Positions 8,160-14,772 of a DNA stretch of 64,000 nt are shown one piece after another; within the stretch, counting starts at the first letter, position 1, and the number at the start of each line of letters is the position of its first letter. Under the pieces are notes generated by a model, which was not told where the DNA came from, searched no databases, and worked only from the letters and a program-made list of their open reading frames with translations. The translations under genes were made by a program, and so were the position numbers. The DNA comes from Arthrobacter rhizophilus (GTDB taxonomy: Bacteria; Actinomycetota; Actinomycetes; Actinomycetales; Micrococcaceae), in NCBI RefSeq assembly GCF_026241105.1, contig NZ_JAPFFT010000004.1:1-64000 (forward strand). Direction: 5' to 3'.

Positions 8160-8975
8160 CTAGGCCAGCTTCGCGAGTTTGGCGTTGGCCCGTCGCGATC
8201 CCAGCTTGGCCGAGATGCGGAGGCTGGTTTCGGCGGCCATGGGACCTACTTCACGGACGCGTTTGGCGGTCATCCGGGACGACAACGAGGAGACGCTGAG
8301 GGCGGCAACCACGTGGTCGTCGTGGCCGAAGATCGGTGCCGCGACGCACCGGACCTCGGGCTCGTTCTCGCGGTCATCAATTGCATAGCCCCGGCGACGG
8401 ATTGCGGCGAATTCCGCCCGCAGCTGCTCGGGATCCGTAATGGTTCTGTCGGTGATCGGCACCAGCTCGCTGGCCAGGATCGACGCCACCACTTCCTCAG
8501 GACTGAACGCCAGCATGGCTTTGCCTACCGCGGTACAGTAGGCCGGCATGGTCGCGCCGACCCTCGATGCCATGCGAACCGTTGCCTCATCCTCCACCTT
8601 GTCGAGGTAGACCACGTCGTGACCGGACAGGACCACAAGGTGGCAGGTGCTTTCTGTGGCGCGCATCAGCACCCGGAGTTCGGCGTTGGCGACGCTGCGC
8701 AAATCCAACCGATCCAAATAGGCCTGCCCCAGGCGGAGGCAACCGTGACCCAATCGGAAGCGGCCGCTTTCCGCGTCGCGTTCCAGCAGGTTTTCCTCCA
8801 TCAGGGGCGCGGCCAAGCGCAGCACTGTGCTCTTATTGATCCCGGAGAGCTTGGTCAGCTCCACCAGGGCAAGTCCGTCGGCGCTCACCGGATGCTCCGC
8901 CACCACCGCCAGCAAAGCAAGCGCCTTCCGCAACGAGGCCGAGGAGTTCCGGGCCTCCGTGCCTTCTGTACCCAC
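8160..8975 (-). CDS. IclR-family transcriptional regulator of the hexosaminidase/ABC operon
   Basis: The 271-residue protein has an N-terminal winged helix (SGINKSTVLRLAAPLMEE) and a C-terminal effector domain (STCHLVVLSGHDVVYLDKV). The frame extends to a TTG at 9032, inside the hexosaminidase gene. The GTG at 8975 is preferred because GGATAGGA ends 5 nt before it and the overlap disappears. It is downstream of ABC permease and GH20 genes on the same strand, so it probably controls amino-sugar or oligosaccharide uptake. The palindrome upstream of the binding-protein gene (13924-13936) is a possible target. Confidence 0.87.
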   Translation of the reverse strand: MGTEGTEARNSSASLRKALALLAVVAEHPVSADGLALVELTKLSGINKSTVLRLAAPLMEENLLERDAESGRFRLGHGCLRLGQAYLDRLDLRSVANAELRVLMRATESTCHLVVLSGHDVVYLDKVEDEATVRMASRVGATMPAYCTAVGKAMLAFSPEEVVASILASELVPITDRTITDPEQLRAEFAAIRRRGYAIDDRENEPEVRCVAAPIFGHDDHVVAALSVSSLSSRMTAKRVREVGPMAAETSLRISAKLGSRRANAKLAKLA

Positions 8976-8982
8976 GTGTGTC

Positions 8983-10596
8983 CTATCCAGCGGCGCTGCG
9001 CTGCTCGGCGTCGTAATCGCGTTTCCAGCCAACCACGCCGGGCCTCAACTGCCAGGGTTTGGGCCCTGACAGCGGCCGGAATTCCACTCCCATGGCTTCC
9101 AGCCGTTCCAGATGGGCCCCTCCGAGCCTGGTCAGGAAACCATCGTAGTCCCGGTCCTCGGGCCGGGACCAGAGCACCTCCGCGACGGCACTCAGCCGCG
9201 GAAACGCTGCGAAGTGGACCCGCCGCGGCGAATCCAGGTGTTCGGTCCAGATGTTGGCCTGCGCCCCGAGGAGCCTGCCGGAATACGCGTCATGCGCACC
9301 GGCTGGCAGCGGTTCGAATTCATAGACGTCCTTCAGCGTAATGACGAACCCTACCGGCACGGGCTCGTCGTCGCCGTCGGCCTGACGGTGGTCGAGGTAC
9401 AGCTTGTGCTCTGGGCACATGACCACGTCGTAGCCACTCTCAAGCGCCTTGATGCCCCCTTCATAGCCACGCCAGGAGGCAACCAGCGCGCCGTCAGGGA
9501 GTTCGCCGTCACCTATTTCGTCCCAGACGGACGTCACGCGCCCATGCCCGGCAAGGTGCTTTGCCAGCTGCCCGACAAACCAACTGTGCAGCCCGGAAAC
9601 GTCCGGCAAGCCGAGTTCGGCGGCTTTGGCTTGCGCCTGTGCACTGGATTGCCACTGGGTCGGCGGAACTTCGTCCCCGCCCAAGCTGATCCAGCGGGAG
9701 GGGAAAATCTCCACCACTTCGTCGAGCACATTGCGGTAGAACTCCAGCGAAGTGTCCGAGACTTCCAGCACGGTCTCGTTGATTCCCCAGCGGGTCCAAA
9801 CCTCTGCATCCGCACCCGCGCCCAGTTCCGGGTAGGCGGCGATGGCAGCCTGGCTGTGTCCCGGAACATCGATCTCCGGAATGACGCTGATGTGCCTTTC
9901 CGCCGCGAACGCGACCACTTCGCGGAGATCGTCCTGGCTGTAGAAGCCACCATGCGGAAGACCGTCGAAAATCCCGGCCCGCCACGAGCCCAGCGAGGAC
10001 TCCCGCCGCCACGCTCCGGTCTCGGTGAGCTTCGGGTAGCGGTTGATCTGGATCCGCCAGCCTTGGTCGTCCGTGAGGTGCAGGTGCAGGACATTGAGCT
10101 TGTGCATGGCCATCACCTCGATGAACCGCAGCAGATTGTCCTTGGGCATGAAATGCCGGGCCACGTCCAGCATCACGCCTCGGTAACCGAAGCGGGGCTG
10201 ATCCTGGATGGACACCTTTGGAACCTGCCATGCGCCTCCAACTTCCGCAACGGGCGCTTGTCGCAAGGCTGCGGGTCCCAGCAACTGCAGGAGCGTCTGC
10301 GCGGCATAGAAGGCTCCTGCCGGGCCACCCGAGTGAATCACGACGGCGGCGCCCACCTCCAGGCGATAGGCCTCAGCGTCGAGCTCCGGGTCAAGCCGAA
10401 GGCTGATGCTCGCATGAGCCACGGCGGCCGGAAACAGGTCCCAGCCCGTGGCCGCGCCGAGGGTCCGGGCCAGCCAGCGACGCGCGCCGTAGAGCTCCGG
10501 ATCGGTGGCCAAGGTGGCGGCTGAGTCCAGTTCCAGGAAACCGTCGCCGGACTCAACCGAGCACGGAACGGGAACCAGCAGATCTGCAGCGCTCAT
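8983..10596 (-). CDS. Beta-N-acetylhexosaminidase, glycoside hydrolase family 20
   Basis: The 537-residue enzyme has a GH20b-like N-terminal domain (about 1-130) and a GH20 barrel beginning at FGYRGVMLDVARHFM. Conserved HLHLTDDQGWR is at 171-181 and the catalytic pair D308-E309 is in ISLGGDEVPP. It should release terminal N-acetylglucosamine from chitooligosaccharides or glycans by substrate-assisted hydrolysis. No signal peptide is seen, so it probably acts in the cytoplasm on imported oligosaccharides. The ATG at 10596 overlaps the permease stop by 4 bp (ATGA); the longer frame to 10704 is inside that gene. Confidence 0.92.
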   Translation of the reverse strand: MSAADLLVPVPCSVESGDGFLELDSAATLATDPELYGARRWLARTLGAATGWDLFPAAVAHASISLRLDPELDAEAYRLEVGAAVVIHSGGPAGAFYAAQTLLQLLGPAALRQAPVAEVGGAWQVPKVSIQDQPRFGYRGVMLDVARHFMPKDNLLRFIEVMAMHKLNVLHLHLTDDQGWRIQINRYPKLTETGAWRRESSLGSWRAGIFDGLPHGGFYSQDDLREVVAFAAERHISVIPEIDVPGHSQAAIAAYPELGAGADAEVWTRWGINETVLEVSDTSLEFYRNVLDEVVEIFPSRWISLGGDEVPPTQWQSSAQAQAKAAELGLPDVSGLHSWFVGQLAKHLAGHGRVTSVWDEIGDGELPDGALVASWRGYEGGIKALESGYDVVMCPEHKLYLDHRQADGDDEPVPVGFVITLKDVYEFEPLPAGAHDAYSGRLLGAQANIWTEHLDSPRRVHFAAFPRLSAVAEVLWSRPEDRDYDGFLTRLGGAHLERLEAMGVEFRPLSGPKPWQLRPGVVGWKRDYDAEQRSAAG

Positions 10597-11498
10597 CCTT
10601 TCACCGCCCCGGCCAGGCCGGACACGAGCTTTCGCTGCACGGCGATGAAGAAGATCAGCACCGGAATGGTCATGATCACGGAACCGGCCATGATGGCACC
10701 CCAATCGTTCTGGTCGGGCTTGAAGAAGGTCAACAATGCCATGGGCAGCGTCTGGTTCTCCTGGGCGGAAATGATGAACGTCTTCGCGAACAGGAAGTCA
10801 TTCCACGTTGAGATGAAGGAGAACACCGAGCACGCCACCACGCCCGGTGCCACCAGCGGGAAGAGCACCGAGCGAACAAATCGGAAGCCACTTGCCCCGT
10901 CCAGACGCGCTGCTTCCTCGAGATCCACCGGCACGGCTGCCACAAAGCCACGAAGCATCCAGATCGCGAACGGAATGCTGAACCCGACGTGCACCAACAC
11001 CAGGGAGCCGAGCTGGTTCAAACCCACCAGCGGTATCGCCTCGCCCGCGTTGCGGAGCAGGAAGAACAGCGGAATCGTCAGCGCTTCCACTGGCACCATC
11101 TGGGACACCAGGACCACGATCAGCAGCTTGGTGCGCATTTTGAATTCGTAACGGGTCAGCGCCACGGACGCCAGGAAAGCCAGCACTGTCGAAATGATGA
11201 CGACCACAACCGCCACAATCACGCTGTTGAGGAAGTACCTGCCGAAATTGTTCACGGAAAGCACCCGCATGAAGGAATCGAACGACGGTTCCATGGTGAA
11301 CGGTGCCGCGTCGCCGGCGTCGAGTGCTGTCTTCGGCTTGAGGGCCGAAAGGACCATCCAGAACAGGGGGAACGCGACGAGGAGCGCGATGGCGAGGGCC
11401 GCAGCGTCGGCGCCCCAACGGCGTCGTCCGCCGTTGCGGAACTTTTGCGGAGCTTCCGCAGGCCGGTTCTTTCGGAGTGAAACTTCGACGGCGGTCAC
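10593..11498 (-). CDS. Carbohydrate ABC transporter permease (MalG-like)
   Basis: The 301-residue protein has six predicted membrane segments. The EAA loop reads EEAARLDGASGFRFVRSVLF, the contact point for the ATPase. It belongs to the CUT1 sugar importers. Translation starts at a GTG that overlaps the upstream permease stop (GTGA). No ATPase is encoded in the operon; CUT1 importers in Actinobacteria commonly share a distant MsiK-type ATPase. Hexosaminidase next in the operon suggests chitobiose or N-acetylglucosamine as substrate. Confidence 0.9.
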   Translation of the reverse strand: MTAVEVSLRKNRPAEAPQKFRNGGRRRWGADAAALAIALLVAFPLFWMVLSALKPKTALDAGDAAPFTMEPSFDSFMRVLSVNNFGRYFLNSVIVAVVVVIISTVLAFLASVALTRYEFKMRTKLLIVVLVSQMVPVEALTIPLFFLLRNAGEAIPLVGLNQLGSLVLVHVGFSIPFAIWMLRGFVAAVPVDLEEAARLDGASGFRFVRSVLFPLVAPGVVACSVFSFISTWNDFLFAKTFIISAQENQTLPMALLTFFKPDQNDWGAIMAGSVIMTIPVLIFFIAVQRKLVSGLAGAVKG

Positions 11499-12478
11499 AG
11501 GGCTTCTCCCGTTCTCTTGAGGATGCGGAGGTACACCAGGGTGATGATCATCAGCAGGGCGGTCATGATGACACCGAGGGCCGAACCGAGGCCGTAAAGG
11601 CTGGCCGCGAATGCCTGCTGGTAGCCGTAAACGTTCAGCACGAGGTTCTGTCCGGCGATGCCGCCGCCGTTGGTCATGATGTAGATCTGCGAAAAGATCT
11701 TGAAGTTCCAGATAATCGACTGGATGGTCACCACGATCACGATTGGCCGCAGCATGGGAAGCATGATGCTGCGCGCGATCCGGGGCATGGAAGCACCGTC
11801 CAGCCGGGCCGCCTCAATCACTTCGGTGGAGATCGCCTGGATGCCGGCGTAGACCGTCACGAGCACGAACGGGAACGAGCACCACACCACTTCGCTGGCT
11901 ACCAGCCCAAAGGCCGACCACTTGTCGTAGGTCCAGGAGTAGCCGTTGAACTGCGTCAAGCCCACGGAGACGAGCACCTTGTTGACGAGCCCCAGGGTGG
12001 GGTCGAAGAGGAAAAGCCACACGGCGCTGCCGGTGACGGCCGGGGTGGCCCAAGCGCCGAGCGAGACCACGAATAGCGCAGTCCGGACCCAGGGCCGCAG
12101 CCGCGTAGCCAATACCGCCAAGGATGTTCCCACCAGCAGAGTCAGGACAACGCAAGCGCCCGCGAACAGCACGGTGTTGCCCAAAACAGACCAGAACTCA
12201 GGATCGGCGACGAGCTTCTGGTAGTTCTCCAGGCCCGTGAACTGAAGTGGTGCCTTGCCACTGACTTGGGCTTGGCGGTAGTCGTACAACGAAACGTTGA
12301 TCAGCTGGAAAATCGGGTATCCCAGCAGCGCGATCAGGACGATGAACGCCGGAGCCAGGTAGAGCCACGGTTCCAGGCCGCGCTTGCGTAGCGAACGACG
12401 GCGGGAACTGCCCGCCGTCGTCGGCTTGCGGTTCCGCGTTCCGCTGGTCTTCGCTTTCGCCGATGCGAGCGCCGTCAT
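11495..12478 (-). CDS. Carbohydrate ABC transporter permease (MalF-like)
   Basis: The 327-residue protein has a basic Ser/Arg-rich N-terminal tail (1-35), six predicted membrane segments and the EAA loop IEAARLDGASMPRIARSIML. It pairs with the second permease in a CUT1-type sugar importer. It lies 43 bp after the binding-protein gene and overlaps the next gene by 4 bp. Confidence 0.9.
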   Translation of the reverse strand: MTALASAKAKTSGTRNRKPTTAGSSRRRSLRKRGLEPWLYLAPAFIVLIALLGYPIFQLINVSLYDYRQAQVSGKAPLQFTGLENYQKLVADPEFWSVLGNTVLFAGACVVLTLLVGTSLAVLATRLRPWVRTALFVVSLGAWATPAVTGSAVWLFLFDPTLGLVNKVLVSVGLTQFNGYSWTYDKWSAFGLVASEVVWCSFPFVLVTVYAGIQAISTEVIEAARLDGASMPRIARSIMLPMLRPIVIVVTIQSIIWNFKIFSQIYIMTNGGGIAGQNLVLNVYGYQQAFAASLYGLGSALGVIMTALLMIITLVYLRILKRTGEAL

Positions 12479-12521
12479 GCACTACCTCCCGGTGCGGATC
12501 CGGCTCGAGACAGGAGACGCA

Positions 12522-13814
12522 TCATTTGGATCCGAAGACCTTGTTCATGGCCTTGGCAGCATCGGCACTGGCCGTGTTGACGTCCGCCTTGCCGGTAACG
12601 ATCTTCTGGTACATGCCTGTGAAGATGCCTTGGGCGTCGATCGTGGACCAGGTTTCCGTCACTGGGACAAAGTTGGTGCCGGCGGCGAGGGTCTTGATGA
12701 AAGGCGCAACTTGCGGGTTGGAGTCCGCCACGGTCTTTTGCACATCGCTGAAGGTGGGCAGGTTGCCCATGGAATCGAACATCTTTTGCTGGTACTTCTT
12801 GCTGGCCAAAAGCTTCACAAAGTCGGCGGCCAAGGTGTGGTGCTTGCTGCTGTTGAAGACGCCGAGGTTGTTGCCGCCCGCGAAGGCCGGGGCGATCGAT
12901 CCAGCGGTCTTTCCGGGGACCGGAACTACGGCGAATTTGTCCTTGACGGCACTGGCAGCCACTGCCTTGTAGTTGAAGTCGCCACCGATCGTCATGGCTG
13001 ATTTTCCAGCGATGAACTGCTGGACGCTGGCGTTTCCGCCGAATTCGGCGCAAGTCTGCGGCGGGCAGATATCGTCCTTGAGGAGCCGGGCGTAGGCAGA
13101 GATGCCGTCCTTGGATTCCGTCGAGTCCAACCCGGAGACAAAGGTATCGCCCTTCTTCGTGGCAATACTGCCGCCGTTTGCCCAGAGGTAGGGCATGGCG
13201 GAGAACTGGGCAGCTCCACCGACGGAAATGCCGAGCGTGTCCGGGTTCGCCGCACGGACGGCGCGGGCCACGGTTTCGACGTCGGCGAGGGTCTTGGGAA
13301 CCTCGAGGCCTGCCGCCTTCAGGAGGTCGGTGCGGTAGTAGAGGGCGCGGACACCCACGAACCAGGGCACGCCGTAGTTCTTGCCGCCAATGTCGGTGGT
13401 GGCCAGGATCTTGCCGTCAAGATCCTTGGACTCGTCCCAGCCCTTGATGTCGGCGGTCATATCGGACAATCCGCCCGATGCCACATAGTTGGCGAGGTCC
13501 GTGTTGCCGAATTCGGCGACGTCGGGAGCGCTGGAGGGATCGTTGAACGCGGCCTTGAATCGCTCCGCCCGGCTGTCGACCGGGATGTATTGGACATCAA
13601 CCTTGGCGCCACTGTGGCTGGCTTCGAAATCGGATACGGCTGCTTTGACTACAGCGGACTTGGGATCCTGGTTGACTTCCGAGAAGAGCCACACGCGGAT
13701 GGTGCCGGACTTGTCGTCCGAGGATGATGCGGCGTTGTTCGACGTGGGCGGGGCGCAGGCCGTCAGGGCGAGGGCGGCGAGGGCAAAGGCAGCCGCAGAG
13801 CTTGCGATTTTCAA
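12522..13814 (-). CDS. Sugar-binding lipoprotein of the ABC importer
   Basis: The 430-residue extracellular solute-binding protein (family 1) has a lipoprotein signal MKIASSAAAFALAALALTAC, with lipobox LTAC and a Ser/Asn-rich linker. It captures sugar outside the cell for the two permeases. A TTG at 13814 is the likely start because GGAGG ends 5 nt upstream and gives a normal signal peptide; the in-frame ATG at 13826 has no ribosome site. It is the first gene of the operon binding protein-permease-permease-GH20-iclR. An N-acetylglucosamine or chitobiose ligand is inferred from the GH20 neighbour. Confidence 0.88.
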   Translation of the reverse strand: MKIASSAAAFALAALALTACAPPTSNNAASSSDDKSGTIRVWLFSEVNQDPKSAVVKAAVSDFEASHSGAKVDVQYIPVDSRAERFKAAFNDPSSAPDVAEFGNTDLANYVASGGLSDMTADIKGWDESKDLDGKILATTDIGGKNYGVPWFVGVRALYYRTDLLKAAGLEVPKTLADVETVARAVRAANPDTLGISVGGAAQFSAMPYLWANGGSIATKKGDTFVSGLDSTESKDGISAYARLLKDDICPPQTCAEFGGNASVQQFIAGKSAMTIGGDFNYKAVAASAVKDKFAVVPVPGKTAGSIAPAFAGGNNLGVFNSSKHHTLAADFVKLLASKKYQQKMFDSMGNLPTFSDVQKTVADSNPQVAPFIKTLAAGTNFVPVTETWSTIDAQGIFTGMYQKIVTGKADVNTASADAAKAMNKVFGSK

Positions 13815-13923
13815 TGGATCCTCCATGAGAAAAGGGTTGGTTGCCCGGCGGTTCCCCCGCGTCGGGTATGGAAGGAAACTTTACAAACATACTTATGTGA
13901 GCGGAAGCACAAGCGTCAAAAGG

Positions 13924-13936
13924 TTTGCATTGCAAA
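13924..13936. promoter_or_regulatory. Candidate operator palindrome TTTGCA-T-TGCAAA
   Basis: A perfect 6-bp inverted repeat with a 1-nt centre lies about 110 bp upstream of the binding-protein start, in the spacer shared with the divergent copper operon. Its position suits a repressor of the sugar operon, possibly the IclR encoded at 8160. Confidence 0.45.
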
Positions 13937-13976
13937 ACGAGAATTTGTAAAGCGACCTCCTTTCATGACCTGGCGC

Positions 13977-14018
13977 ATACCCCTCGGGGGTACTTGATTT
14001 ATACCCCCCTGGGGTATA
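13977..14018 (+). promoter_or_regulatory. Two CsoR-type copper operator boxes
   Basis: Two GC-rich inverted repeats, ATACCCCTCGGGGGTAC (13977-13993) and TATACCCCCCTGGGGTATA (14000-14018), match the TACCC...GGGTA form of known CsoR operators. They lie directly upstream of the csoR start at 14029. Copper-free CsoR should sit here and block csoR-copZ-copA. Confidence 0.75.
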
Positions 14019-14028
14019 CCTTTGCAAC

Positions 14029-14475
14029 ATGAGCACGGTCGATGTGAACCCCACAGATTTGAAGTCCACAGATTTGAAGTCCGCAGAGTTGAAGTCCGCC
14101 GAGTTGAACCCGGTTGACTTGAACCCGGTTGACTTGAACATTGCGCAGCCCGGCATCGAGATCGAGGACGGGGCGCATTCCCAACACGGCTACTCCCCCA
14201 ACAAAGACGCCTACCTTCGGCGCCTCAAGCGGATCGAGGGCCAAGTACGCGGTATCGCGCGCATGGTCGAAGAGGACAAATACTGCATCGACATCCTCAC
14301 GCAGGTCTCGGCCGCCACTAAAGCCCTGCACGCCGTGAGCCTCGGGCTCGTGGAGGAACATATTGGGCACTGCGTAGTCGGAGCCGCATCCGAATCCGAT
14401 CCCATGGTTCGCGCAGAGCAAATCGACATCAAGGTCAAGGAGGCCGCCGATGCCATCGGGCGCCTGCTGCGGTAA
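14029..14475 (+). CDS. csoR: CsoR-type copper-sensing repressor with pentapeptide-repeat extension
   Basis: The 148-residue protein ends in an all-helical CsoR domain (about 62-148). The Cu(I) ligands C86, H111 and C115 (KYCID; EEHIGHCV) keep the 25- and 4-residue spacing of known CsoR. The protein is about 50 residues longer at the N-terminus than M. tuberculosis CsoR. The extension consists of six 5-residue repeats (TDLKS, AELKS, VDLNP) encoded by 15-bp tandem repeats, and resembles pentapeptide-repeat sequence. The role of this tail is unknown. It heads the copper operon. Confidence 0.9.
   Translation: MSTVDVNPTDLKSTDLKSAELKSAELNPVDLNPVDLNIAQPGIEIEDGAHSQHGYSPNKDAYLRRLKRIEGQVRGIARMVEEDKYCIDILTQVSAATKALHAVSLGLVEEHIGHCVVGAASESDPMVRAEQIDIKVKEAADAIGRLLR
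14051..14140 (+). repeat. Six 15-bp tandem repeats inside csoR
   Basis: Six contiguous 15-bp units (CCACAGATTTGAAGT, repeated, then drifting to CGGTTGACTTGAACC) encode the pentapeptide tail of CsoR. The repeats stay in frame, and adjacent units are most alike, as expected for slippage or unequal crossing over. Confidence 0.85.
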
Positions 14476-14524
14476 TCCCGCAAGCACTCACCACACAATC
14501 CAATTCACCACCAAGGAGCACGCC

Positions 14525-14764
14525 ATGGGTCACACAGCCACCATCCAAACGAACGTCAGCGTTTCCGGCATGACCTGCGGGCACTGCGTTTCAGCCGTTA
14601 GCGAGGAAATCGAGTCCTTGGCCGGCGTGGAGAGTGTCGAAATCGATCTGAATGCCGGCGGAATCTCCACGGTCACCATCACCTCCACCCAGGAGTTGTC
14701 GCCGTCTGAAATCGGCGAGGCCGTAGCCGAAGCCGGCTACCTGGTAGTCGCCAACGAGGCCTAG
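14525..14764 (+). CDS. copZ: Copper chaperone, heavy-metal-associated domain
   Basis: This 79-residue HMA-domain protein has the metal site GMTCGHC near the N-terminus and the usual ferredoxin-like fold pattern. It would carry Cu(I) to the P-type ATPase encoded next. The ATG at 14525 follows AAGGAG; the longer frame from 14450 overlaps csoR and has no homology. It lies 50 bp after csoR and 8 bp before copA. Confidence 0.93.
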   Translation: MGHTATIQTNVSVSGMTCGHCVSAVSEEIESLAGVESVEIDLNAGGISTVTITSTQELSPSEIGEAVAEAGYLVVANEA

Positions 14765-14772
14765 GGGCCAGC

